A stretch of DNA of 64,000 bases from Aphidius gifuensis. Taxonomy: Eukaryota; Arthropoda; Insecta; Hymenoptera; Braconidae. Of the stretch, positions 15,832 through 27,872 are shown in pieces (the first letter of the stretch is position 1; the number at the start of each line of letters is the position of its first letter). Under the pieces are notes generated by a model. It did not search any database. It had not been told where the DNA came from and worked only from the letters and a program-made list of their open reading frames with translations. The translations under genes and the position numbers were made by a program. The stretch covers positions 7,006,001 through 7,070,000 of the forward strand of contig NC_057788.1 of NCBI RefSeq assembly GCF_014905175.1, read 5' to 3'.

Positions 15832-16275
15832 TGCTCAAGGAGCCAGCAAAATAAAAAATTATGAAATTATTGTTGTGTGTATTTTGGAGTAAAATGAAAA
15901 AAAAAAAATACACAGCTACATTTTACATAGTAGAGAGTATACGTGCGAAGACACCTACACACGTGCAAAACGCTTGCCTCGTTCAAATAAAAAAAAAAAA
16001 AGAGCGAGAGAGAAAAAGAGAGACACGCGCGCACTCAATGGCAGTGAGCAAGTAGAGGGAATTATTATGGCAAGAGGAGGAATAGAGCAAGGGGAAAACA
16101 ACTCTCCTCGGGTTCAACAAGGGACGTTCAGACGGTGTCGACGATAAAAAATATATATATAATAATAATGATAATAAAATAAAGACAGACCGATACAAAA
16201 TACTAGGGATAAAAAGAAGAAAAGACTAAAATTTCAAGCAAGAGAGACTGTTCTCCCACTCTTGTATAACCCTCG

Positions 16276-16749
16276 TCAGTGTTGGTTTCTCCTTCCCCTT
16301 TTTTACCACACTGATTCGCTTGGCGCTAGGCGGTTTTCGATCTCCAGACGCCAACAGACAACAGTTCGCTCACAGCCACCATCATATAAACATTAAATTT
16401 ATTATATTTATTTTTCGTTTTTTTTAAATATTCAACTTAATTATTCCGTAAATTATATTTAACAATAATATACTATTTCGTTAACTCATGTGTTTTGACA
16501 AGTGTAATTAATTGACACTCAAATAATAACAAAAATATTTCATTGATTTATATTTTTTGCAAGTGAATTGATTTAATTTAAAAATATAATAATAACAATT
16601 GTTTTGTGTACACTAAGTGAAGTTATTGTTGTTGTTATTTTTTGATAATTTAAAATTATTTATTTATCATAAAATTGTTTATGTGATAATGGATTAAATT
16701 AATTGTTTATAATTATTGGAGTGTTAAAAAAGTTTATATTATTTATAAG
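16276..16749 (+). other. fz2: Candidate non-coding first exon and start region of fz2
   Basis: A GC-richer stretch at about 16240-16385 contains an arthropod initiator-like TCAGT at 16276-16280. It runs into AT-rich leader sequence and ends at a good donor, AAG followed by GTGAGA, at 16749/16750. The next convincing acceptor before a coding region is TTTTAG at 27827, just upstream of the fz2 ATG. Linking the two is inference: no other gene lies between them, and insect frizzled genes often have a distant 5'UTR exon. The 5' edge given is the initiator motif, not a mapped start. Transcript data would settle it. Confidence 0.4.
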
Positions 16750-19700
16750 GTGAGATTGTGTTTTTTTTATTTAAAATTATTATTTATTTAAAATTAATTT
16801 ATATTCAAAATTTTTTTTTATTTTTACGTGATTATTATAGTTTAGAGCTTGGATTTTTTTGTTAGACAGTGAGTTAGTGTTATAAATATATAAAAAAAAA
16901 ATTTGTATAAAATATACATGTGATGTACGCACGTACGCATGCACCCTGATATTCACCCTCGCATTTGTAGACCGAATACTAAATGAACGGCTGGAAGTTT
17001 TACTGGAAGAGATAGAAAGAGAAAAAGTATATAAAACTGTCTGGAAGCAGACCTTTATCTTTCCGCGGTCGTCCACTCTCTTGTCCATTTTGTTTCTCTA
17101 CTTCTCGAATTTTTAGTTTATGTGTTATATAGATTTTCGGATGGTTTCGTTTTTAGCCATTTCATATGGGTTCTTTTTTTTTTTTTTTTTCTCTTTTTAT
17201 CTTTTTTGGAGTAAAAAAAAATGAAAAAAAAGGAGCAGAGTGTCCTATATCTAACTATGAAGATACACAAAACTTTGTATTTTAACATTTAAATATTTTT
17301 CTTGCTATACTTTATATACCATTCGTATAAATTATATATCCATAGAAATACACTGCAAATAAATACTTAACATATCTTTAGCTTTTATGTATTTTAAGTG
17401 GAAGCCCTTTATTTTTACAATATTTAAATATATCTTTTTTTTATTCAACTGAAATTTAACTGAGTACCAGTCAAGTATATACTCATACTTGTATTTGTCT
17501 GATATCTTTTCTTTCATAAATTTACATCTCCTTGGAGTAAATATTAAATTAAAGAAATCAAAGGTTTTCATGTTGAAATATTTTTTTTTTTTCTTTTTCA
17601 ATTATAATTTTTTTTAAACTTGTTTCAAATGATTTTACTTTTTGCGTAATGCATTAATTGGAAATACCCTTGGTCTTTCAACTTTGAATCAAGTTTATGT
17701 ATAAAAAAAACTTTAAACTCGTTGCCAAGTTAAAGATGTTTGAAGTTTTTATTAAAATATACACAAAACAAATTTCATGCTTCAATTTAAATGATCAAAA
17801 ATTTTTTTTCTTTTATCATTAAACATGTATTATATTTGTAAGCTAATGAATAAAATTGTTTGCTAAATATTTAAACTCATCTGCTGTACAAAAACAAGTA
17901 TATTTTTTTTTTTCGAGTAAATCTAAAATAGAAGAATAAAGCAAATCAAGTTTTTATATTGCTTCCTTATAGGTATAGTTTTATTTTGCCATTTAAAGAG
18001 TCACCATGATTTGCAACTTGGTCAATTTTTTTGTTGTTTAAAAAATTAACAGTAAATTTATCTTATGATTTGATGGAAAATACTAAATATTATGGCTGAT
18101 AAATATTTTTAAAAAAATCTACTTTTAAACAAAACAAATAATCAAAAAATAATATTTAAAAAAAGCTGGGGTTTTTAAATAATATTTCAATGAAAAATAA
18201 AAATCATATCCGCTCTATCTAAATTTATTTCTTTTCTATTTATATTGTGAATATAAATATAAATTTTGTATACAAATGGTCCATGATTTTAAAAAATTTC
18301 TGCATGTCTACTGAGATAATAACCATGTGATGTTTGATATTATTATCTGCTCGTTTGATAACTGGACATTAAGTATATATACACAAACGTGCAAGTTAAA
18401 TATTATCATGCAATACCACACAAAGCACAAGAACTATTCCTAGAGTTTCATAAAACTGGAATGATCGTCCAGGGATTTTTGTTATTGCATCACAGTCTCA
18501 ACTCTCGTTAAAAAAACTCTTGGGATGTATCTCTTGTCCCTTTTTATCATGTCTAAATGCCACTTTAAAGCAAAGACCACCCACAACATTTGCCTTTTTT
18601 TTCTTTTCTTTTCTCATTAAATATTATTATTATTTATTCTTTTTTTCACACTCACAAATTGGCCTAAACTGCAATCAAGATATGCCACAGTTAAATTAAA
18701 TCTGCATCAAAATAAAATTGAAAAAAAGTTAAATAATATATCGTCTTGTCTGCAAAGTATATTCAAATAAATTAAAAAATTTTTATCAGTTAATATATAA
18801 AAAAATAATATTCAATTTTACATGAATAAATAAAAAAAAATGAATAATTTAGTTTAAAAATAATTAAAAAATTATATTATAAAAAGATTTATTTTTACTA
18901 AATTTTATATGACTTTTTAAAATTTATAAAAAATAATTAATTATCATTTAAACTATGACCTTTTATATTCATAATTAATTCTAGACACTGATTAATTTTA
19001 TCGTCTTTATAAAAATAATATAAATTTATATGAATTTTATTGATTTTTAATAATCAATGATGCAAAAATTTTTGGTATTTATTTGTCGTTAAAGTACGCG
19101 AAAATTATTAAAGACACCTATCGAAAAATAAATGGATTTTATTCGATTTCTATGTCGTGACTGTTCGATATATATATGTAGCTCAACGTCTCACGTTTTA
19201 TCTTATCGCATTTATTCTCGAGGTCCCACGACCTAAACTGCCTGGCTCTGTATCCATCCAACGATCCAAACCACATTCTCATTTACCTCGATGTTGTTAC
19301 GTTGCCTGAAGAGTTACCATTACCATTTACCATTTTTATTTATTTATTTATATTTATTTAAACTGTACTTATTGTAACATCTGGTTCACTTGAATATTAA
19401 TAAAAATGATTATATGAATATTTTAATAATTAAATTTCGAGTTTGAATATATGAAAAACAATAAATTACGAACTTTGCCCTATTTTAATAATAAAATATA
19501 ATGAATATACAATATTAAAAAAAATAAAATGAATAAATAAAAAATGAAAAGAACAATATTATAAAGAGGAGAAGAGAGTTATTGTCTTTTGCGAATATAT
19601 ATAGTTTAAGATAAGTCTTATCTTGTCTCGGCGCATCTGTTTTCCGCTTACCAAACGATAATCTCTATCAAAAGATAAATAAAAATGTATATTACAAAGG

Positions 19701-21220
19701 GGAAATGCCAAGAGTAGGATAAAAAAGAATTATACCAAAAAATAAATAAAAGCATCTAATTAATTAATAGCAAAAGTAAATAAAAAAAAAACTATTTAAA
19801 TATAAAAAGCAATTTTCTTAAATTACACGAGTTTTAAAAACATTTTTTTCGTTATTCAAGATATATATTTAAAAAAAAAAAAACCCGACGAACCTCTTGA
19901 CCCGATAAGTCTTTCCTCGACAAAAAAATTTTTTTTCTTATTTTTCACGTCGATTACGACTAGTCTTATATAGGTATATATTTGCAATGATATAATTCCA
20001 GACTTGAAATAAATGAGTTGAAAAAAAAAAAAAAAAAGAGGGTAGACAAGTAGCAAGACAAAAAAAAAGCAGCAATAATAATGAAAAAATTGAATAAATA
20101 TAAAAATATGAAAAACAGTCAAATGAAAATAATATAAAAAAAAAATTTCATAAATAATAAAAGAATTTAAAAAAATAAAACAAGGTGTATAATTCAGAAG
20201 GTGTGAAGCAAGCAGCCACCACACTGAGTGGCATTGTGGCTATAAATGAATTATTTTTAACGAGCCCGCATTATGCCCATAGTCACAATGAAGAATTTTA
20301 TATAGAAACACACATTTTGAATGAAAAAAAAAAAAATTTCGATTGGACACAATACTTAATATTCGTTGTTATTGTTTATAATTTTTTTGGAGTCTTTTTT
20401 TTTAATTTTTTCATCCCTTATTTATCTCAAAAAAAAAACTGACGATGTCACTGTAATGCTAAAGAATAACCAGTGCAAATACTATTCTTTCTGTTACCAC
20501 CCCCTTTTATATAGTAAAATATTTTTTTCTCTTTTTTTTTTTTCAACCCACCGGTTTCTTTTTCGTGTTGTTCTTCCCTTTTTATTTTTTTTTCGTCATT
20601 CGTCGCAGCCGGTGTACATCCCCGTCACCCTTTGTCAACGTTTTCTATTGCCTTGTCGTTTCAAACTATTTTTGTCCATCATCATCCCCCTGTATACAAT
20701 ATTCCATGTATATAGTTTTCTGTAGCATATTGCTACAGCATTAGTTTTATTTTTTCCTTCAAAGCTAGACTAACAAGACCCAAAATATATATATCCCTTT
20801 AAATTTCTCCCTTGAAATTCTTTTTCGATTTTATATTTATATATATATAATAAATAATAATGATAGTAATAAATATATACGATGTAGTTCAGTGTGGTCT
20901 CTTGAGAGGGGTAAAAGTACAGTGGCATTTTAGGGTTCTTCAATTCGTCTACGATCTCGTTGGGGTTAATGGCTTTTACAACTGAAGTATAGCTAATCTC
21001 ACTTTTTGTTTTATTTTTTTTTCCTTTTTTTTTTTTATTATTATTTATTCGAGTTGTTGAACCCATTGAATTATTCAAGTCATTCATCATATTTTAAATA
21101 TAGCTGTTATTAATTGACAATTCATCTATAATTACTGCAAATTATATTTATATACTCAAATTAATATGTTTTAATTTAAATTTAGATTAAAAAAAAAAAT
21201 AATAAAAAAAATATATCATA

Positions 21221-21250
21221 CAGCTGCTGTTGCTGCTGCTGTTGCTACTG
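21221..21250. repeat. CTG/TTG trinucleotide tract (opa-like on the minus strand)
   Basis: A run of CTG and TTG triplets; the minus strand reads as CAG/CAA triplets. It lies in the candidate fz2 intron and no flanking ORF uses it as polyglutamine, so I call it a microsatellite. Confidence 0.75.
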
Positions 21251-24200
21251 GCAGAGAAATTTCTGCAAAAGTTAAAGATAAACTGGGAATTTAAACAGAA
21301 GAAAAAAAAAAAAAAAACATTTAAAATAAAAAAAATGAGAAAATTACGGGCTCAAGTTCGAGGAGGGTTAACACGCCTCAGTTATCGCTCGTAAAACCAT
21401 GGCTTCCGGTAATTTTCGTAGCATCTTTTTTTTTTTTTTTTATTATTTTTCTCGAGTCCCAAGTATATTCGTGTCGTGTGCCGACTGAATTTGCTATAAT
21501 GAGGAGAGAATTCATCTACCTACACACTCAACAAATCTAATGAATATATATAAAATGATATATATCATCATCTATAAATCAAGTTTTCACTTGAATCATT
21601 CAATTATATATAATATAATGACTTATTTTACAGCGTCGTAGAAATAAAAAAAAAAAATATAAATAACCATTTCAAGTGTTAATTAACATTATTATCTTAT
21701 CATGCATGCAATTATTATTATTTTTTATTTATATAGTTGTACTGTATGTATATATAGAAGTGGCCTTATTCTCAATATAACCACCCCTGGTGTGGGAAGC
21801 TGTCGGATCGATAACACCACCAAAGTACCCTTAGTACATCAGTGGCGTGAACCAACTACGTTCGCTCTAATACCATATATCGACTGACGCTTCAGAATTT
21901 TTTTAACAAGCCTCTCAGATTTCTATCAAGCTCAAAAAATAAAAAAAAAACTTGAAATTAAAAAAAATTCACTCTATGGCTAATAAGTGAATGTTAAAAT
22001 CACTTTTTTGATTTATTAAATCAATTAAAAATTGATATTTATTTATTTTTTTTTTTTTATCATAGCAGTATATTTATTTTTTCAATAAAAATTTATATTA
22101 AATTGATGCGTATTTAGATTTTAATAATAAATAAAATATTTTGTAATTTATCTATAATTATTAATGACAGGATGCAATAAGTAAAATTTATATTTTATCT
22201 ACTTAACATGCTATGAATTAATCGTTGGCCCTGATCATCCGGTGAAAAAATATATAAAATACTTGGAAATACTTGTATGACAAGCTCTTTAAGAGATGAT
22301 GCCTGAGTCTTCAATGTCATTTTCAATTCTTAGGGACACATTTGTATTGCGAATAAAACAAGTTAGCGTCTTCTTGAATTTACTGTCGCAGGAAATTCCG
22401 GTTGTCTACAACTTGTGCATACTTATATCAAATCTTGTACTCAAGACAGGTTTTATTTATTTTTTTTTTAAATTATTTATTTAAGTTGTCCAAAAATAAA
22501 ATTAAAAAAAAATTTATAGACAGTTTTCTACGAACACTTTTCCATTTTTTTTTTTTTTTTTTTGGTTTTTAACGGTACTTTTGGTTTATACTGAATCTTC
22601 ACTGATGTATCACTTTTGAGATATATATTTATATGGCAAATGCAGCTTTTAAATATCAGGTATTTTATACTATCAAAAATATTGAGAATTTTTTCGATTA
22701 AAAGACATGATCGCATGTATCATTTCCTTCCCTAACAAACTGGACAAAGCGGACGCAAATGGTAAAAAAATTTTTTATCACAAACTAGCAACTAACAGTT
22801 GACAGCTATGGTGATGCATCGTCAGCAATCTACATTGGCGTCACAAGTATCCTATATATTCATCAAACTTTTGCTGACTTTGTGCACATACCCACACATA
22901 CATTATCATCAATATTACTTTATAAAGCTGTGAAATATAATCCTCTTTGTCTCGTTTTTAATAGTTACAATATCTATCTCACTATAATTAAACTCCAATA
23001 GACTGTGATAATTATTAAAATTTTTTTTTTTTTTTATCTCTTTCAACAATTACTTTTGTTGGATTAATATTAATCCAATTTTCATTAATTTTTTTTGATA
23101 TCAAGTAATATTAACGTTGCAATTTTTTGAAATTTAATATTTTATTTTTATAAATGAATTTTATCATCTAGCGTGATTGTTTACGAAAAAAAAAAAAAAA
23201 AAAGATTCTTTTAGACAGCTAAGTACTTGATGATGAGAATGTCTTTCAGTTGGTTTAGTGTCCAGGGGCAAAAAACGTGGGATGATGACAGATCATTCAT
23301 GATAAGAATATAAAAGAAGAAAAAAAAAAAAAATACTATGTAGCAATGTGACATGAAAAACTCTCAAGGATTTATTCCCTTCACCAGTTTTATCTATCCA
23401 GTTCTCATCAATCTTTAGCATAATATTTTTATTATTTATGTATTTTCATATTTTTTTACCTCCACATAATCCAGTCATCTTCGACGTGGGATGATGATAC
23501 ACCACCCATATGCCCCACCCAACATTCCTACTGTATAAAATTTTTATCTGATTTGTATTATCCATTTGAACACAATTTATCAATAAAACATTCAACAAAT
23601 CATGACAATAAATATTTAAGCTGTTAATTGCCATTAAAAAACCAACAAAAAAATTAATTTATTAATTATTATAAAATATTTTTTTAGTCTTATAATATAA
23701 AATACAGACTGCACTAAATAAAATGAGTAATATGTATTTCATTTTTTGCAAGAAAAAAAATTCTTATGTATATTATGAAAGATGGTTTTACACAGGTGGA
23801 AGAGGGTGAATAAAAAAAAAAAAGAAGAAAACTCAGAAGCAAAAAGATGAAAAAAAAAAATTTATAAAAACTTCTAAGGTCTATGTCGGTTCAAACAAAC
23901 GCTTCGCTACACTTCAGACAGAAGTCTCTTTTTTTTTTCTGGGAGGTGGATTGGTCGCAGGTGTGCTTAAGCACAGCACCAAGTATCGACCGAAGAACCC
24001 ACGTTAAAAAATAATATATATAACTAAAAAAAAAAATTTTTTTTTTATCCTCGTTAGCACTAAAATTTAACACTTAAATCACAAATTCACTTGCAATGTA
24101 TTTATTATTTTTTAATAGTACATAAAAACTGATTCACATAATACATTTTTTTTTTTCAAATAAATGCCGGAAATAAAGTTGTTAGGTCAGTTTGTGAAAT

Positions 24201-26500
24201 CACGTTGTCCATGTGAAGTTTGTTAATACCATCATAATGTTATATGTATATAAAGTAACTAACATATACGGTTCGAAGGGTGTTAATAAATTGTTCCGGT
24301 TATCGAGACGATGTTGCAGTTACACTCTTTCCATTCTCGTTACATTTTAAAATACAACTTTATTTATTAACATCGAGATCTCTCACTCTCTATGACATAT
24401 ATATATATTGATGATAAAAGTATTTTTGAATTTTATATACAGTAATTAACTGGTTATTCAAGTTGATAAACTTATTGAAGAATTTTTTTGCATGATTTTT
24501 CTTATATAAATAAAAGACAAATCATATAATAATAAGAAAAAAAAAATGAGGAAAATGATAAACTACACAGTGAAAGCTAGCAATAGAAAAAAAAATATAT
24601 AGTCACCCTTCAGAGTATGTCCATTTTTCATTTTATGAATAAACATAGTGATGAAAATATAAAAAATATAAAAAATAAGTAAAGGAAGGAAATGTGCATG
24701 TGTGTATATTACGAACAAGTAAACGGCACTCGCAAATGTATAACTCTCTGCTCTTTAATGCTCTCGGTCTCGTTTTGTCCCCCCGTCAAACTATCCTCGT
24801 TGAAAAACTCCTAGGGGGTATAAATGCCCGAGGTCTCAGAGGATATTTTATCTGCCGAGTTACGTCTACATCCCTTCAAGAATAAAAAATAATATAAAAA
24901 AAATACCCCAGTGATACTCAAACCATTGAATCCTGACGAGTTCACTGGCACGTCAAGTTCAACTATAAATATTTTATAAACGAATAATTTTATTTCTATT
25001 TTTTTTTTTTGTATTTTTTAAATTTACAATTGTACTAGTAGTCAGTCATAGAAAAAAGAAATTGTCAATTTTAAAAACAGATTTTTTTTTTTGCTAACAG
25101 TCAATCATTTTAGAGAAACTAATAATGAAAGTTTGAATAAATCAGCGCTACAACATTAAAGCAATAAAGATACTCTTTGAAAAAATGACTAATCATAAAA
25201 AATAAATAAAATATAATAATACAATTTAAATTGAAATATGATATTGAAAATTTATATCGTTTGATTCTTATCGTAATTGCCAGAGGTAAAGAATTTTTTC
25301 GAGGCTCTATTCGTGTGGTTAAAGATGGTAGTAGTAGTAGTCGTCAGAAGATAAAACAAAAAAAATACAGGATAAGAAGAAGCAAGAGTTTGAAAAAGAT
25401 AGATAGAGTGAGTTAAAAATACAAACCCACTTTGTGTCTTGAGTCGTGACTCGGAACATCACCAGTGGATATCGCGCCTACCTGTAGTTTATTTAAGACA
25501 ACTCCATGGGACACCAGAGTAGCTTTTTGCTTTTTTTAAATAATTTTTTATTTCATTTTATTTATCATTTATTATCTTTTTTTCTCATCTTTGTCTCATT
25601 CTTATGAAAAGGTGCGATAAAGACAAGAGTAATAATAATTTATTCGTAAATAATAATAAAAAATATCCATGAAAGAGAGAGCATGCTGTGGATGCCTCGT
25701 GAATTTATATTTGAGATCTCTTGGTTGGCCAATTATTGAAAAAAATTTGCATCTCCTACGTAATACTTGCTGTATTTTGATTTATTTTATACAACAAGTC
25801 ATAAGTTGAACAAATTTTTATTGAAGGTATTTCAAAAGGGGAATTTAAAAAAAAAAAAATTAAGCAATTAATATGCATCTGTTAAATTGATCGTATAACC
25901 AAGATATTGGTCCAGCAGTCGCGTCTTATTTTATTTATTTTTTCAATATATTTATACAATGTTTTAAGATGAAAAAAGTAGGGGTGGAATATATCAGTAT
26001 AAAAATTTTACAGCTAGCTCTGTAACCACGTAAAACATCAGTGATTTACATGCACAAAAAATAAACAAAAAAAATTGTATATCGTAAGCCAAACACAAAA
26101 CAGTTTGCATATAAGTATATAACCATGACAAAGAGGGTTTTTTTTTTTTCTGGTTCTAAAACTGATTCATTGCCGGGAGTGCATTTCAGACTTTGCTTTT
26201 ACTATATATATATATTATCTCTCCCTTCTTACTTTCTTCAATCTTCATTTACTTGTTGTTTGCTTTTTCATCTTGTTCGCCCACCAAATTCATTTTTATC
26301 TTTCACTCCTTCATGACATCATGAAAACCAACTTAAAAAAAAGAAAAAAAAGTTTCTCGTTTCAACTTAATGGGAAGTTATTGCACGCAGTCAAAATACT
26401 TATTAAGAACAGATACAACCTTCTTGACGTATAAAAAGTTTACAAAGTAATGTAAAATAAAATAACATTGCTAAACTAACAGGAAGAATTTTTTTTTTTA

Positions 26501-26530
26501 TTTGTTTGTTTGTTTATTTGTTTTTTTTTT
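26501..26530. repeat. TTTG-type microsatellite
   Basis: Repeated TTTG/TTTA tetramers pass into a poly-T run. Simple repeat in the candidate fz2 intron, with no sign of function. Confidence 0.6.
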
Positions 26531-27502
26531 CTTATGGTTTAAATAACAGATCGATATGACGTTAACCCTGAGTTTTACTGTAAATGCATACAGTCTCGAG
26601 CATTAATTTATAAAGCACGTACGATAACTTTCTTTCCTCATTTTTGAGTCATAAAATCTCTCATACAAATGAGTCTCTCCCTTGCATGAGTCACGTGCAA
26701 AAATTTTTCATATTATTTTAAGTTTTTTTTTTTTTGTTATTCACTATAATATAAAAGTGAGAAGAGAGAAAGATGGAAAAAACAAATGAAGAGTAGCTGA
26801 TAGGTGTCGAGAATAAAGTGAGAACAATTGGAAAGACCCGTAAGTGAAGAGACAAAAAAAAAATGAGGGAAAGTAAAGAGGAAAAATAAAAAAAAAAATA
26901 GGTGTGAAGTATAAGTTGAAATGAGTGCAGAGCAACTTGATGATGTCGAGGACAGCAGGGTAGTGTGAAGGTACATGCACCCTAATTTATCATACGAGAA
27001 AAGAGTGACTAGACTATGCTTCCATCGACTGCTCGTTATCCTAGTTTGAATTCTCTTTCCACATTTTTTTTTTTTTACACATATATATTTTATATTTTTC
27101 CATCGTCCAATCGGTTTTTTATTTTTCGCAGTCAATTTCAAGTGGACTGTTAGGACCAAATGAAGAATAAATGCTATGTCACACAATGTCTACACCAGGA
27201 ATATTGATGATTCATTCCAGTCACTCTGGTGAAACACACTCAAGAGGAAGAGTTGTATTTTTTTTTTTTTTTTTCATTCGTTTAAATTACTTCTTATATT
27301 TATTTTTGATACAAATTGAAATGCGTATATATGTTTTGTTTTTTTAAACTTTATTATTATTATTTCATTTCTCCGTTTTTATTTCTTTGTAAAGTCATTG
27401 GCCACACACCACACACGTTGATAAAATAAGAAAATACTGACTTTACGTTACCTCAAATAAATGGGAATATAACGTGTATATACGCGGTCGTTTGGTAGGC
27501 CC

Positions 27503-27675
27503 TATAAATACTCTTGAAGTTTTAACAAACGTTAAAACTAACAGCGGGGCCTCCTACAATAACATTTAGCTCTGGCCACGTGTTTTTTTTCTTTTTTTTT
27601 TTTTTTAATGCGTGCAATGTTACCTCTATTATAAGATCAGTTGAGTTTATATAGGCAGTTACTGTAAAAGTCAGT
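27503..27675 (+). promoter_or_regulatory. fz2: Candidate proximal promoter of fz2
   Basis: Two core-promoter-like arrangements lie just upstream of the fz2 CDS: TATAAATA at 27503-27510, and TATATA at 27648-27653 followed about 20-25 bp later by the initiator-like TCAGT at 27671-27675. Either could start a short leader running straight into the coding exon, as an alternative to the distant first exon. An AG-rich simple run at about 27706-27724 lies in the would-be leader. TATA-like strings are common by chance in this AT-rich DNA. Confidence 0.3.
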
Positions 27676-27872
27676 CTACACGACTACGTTTTGCTCATAC
27701 ATAGCAAGAGAGAAAGAGAGAGAGTTAATAAATCAAAAAGATTGATAATAATCAAGATATAATATTGATAATATATTTTTTTTATATGTTAATATTAATT
27801 ATGGTATTTTTTGTTAAATTGTTTTAGATTGGAGTAATGTCATTTTGGTCATAAATTATTCCGGAGGACGCA

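Larger units (their letters stand above)
1..16275. other. Non-coding region upstream of fz2 (intergenic or distal regulatory)
   Basis: I see no supportable gene here. Open frames are short, low in complexity (runs of F, K, Y, I) and set by poly-A/T and TA tracts. The background is interrupted by GC-richer islands at about 1030-1275, 1955-2195, 3360-3480, 4990-5070, 7740-7820, 8640-8790, 9420-9775, 13720-13790 and 15010-15125. None has a long in-frame ORF bounded by convincing splice sites, so conserved non-coding elements or promoters are the best guess. No tRNA-like cloverleaf and no intact mobile element was seen. A distant exon of an unseen gene cannot be excluded. Confidence 0.6.
16750..27827 (+). 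other. fz2: Long candidate 5'UTR intron of fz2
   Basis: About 11 kb without coding evidence, bounded by GTGAGA and TTTTAG. It is very AT-rich, with GC-richer islands at about 20185-20305, 21330-21500, 21760-21900, 24690-24885, 25430-25530, 26930-27240 and 27480-27700. These could be developmental enhancers. The 21760-21900 island holds TGTGGGAA (21791-21798), which fits the Su(H) consensus. A few AG/GTAT junctions (for example near 17970) resemble recursive splice sites, but none is strong. Long minus-strand frames at 26737-27186 and 19856-20224 are low-complexity and not credible genes. Confidence 0.45.

Noticed and set aside
17950..17980. Recursive splice site in the fz2 intron
   Set aside because: AG followed by GTATAG after a partial pyrimidine tract, but the donor half is weak and such strings are frequent here.
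19856..20224. 122-codon minus-strand frame
   Set aside because: Phe/Tyr/Leu-rich low complexity, no recognisable protein and no splice context.
20366..20725. 119-codon plus-strand frame
   Set aside because: Phe/Leu/Ser from poly-T; overlaps another open frame at 20185-20442; no family match.
24694..24885. 63-codon frame in a GC-richer island of the fz2 intron
   Set aside because: Looks slightly protein-like but has no ATG at its start, no splice-bounded exon and no recognised family.
26737..27186. 149-codon minus-strand frame (and overlapping 78-codon frame)
   Set aside because: Mostly Phe/Ser/Leu from poly-T/A and AG-rich sequence, no domain, two minus-strand frames open at once; composition artefact.
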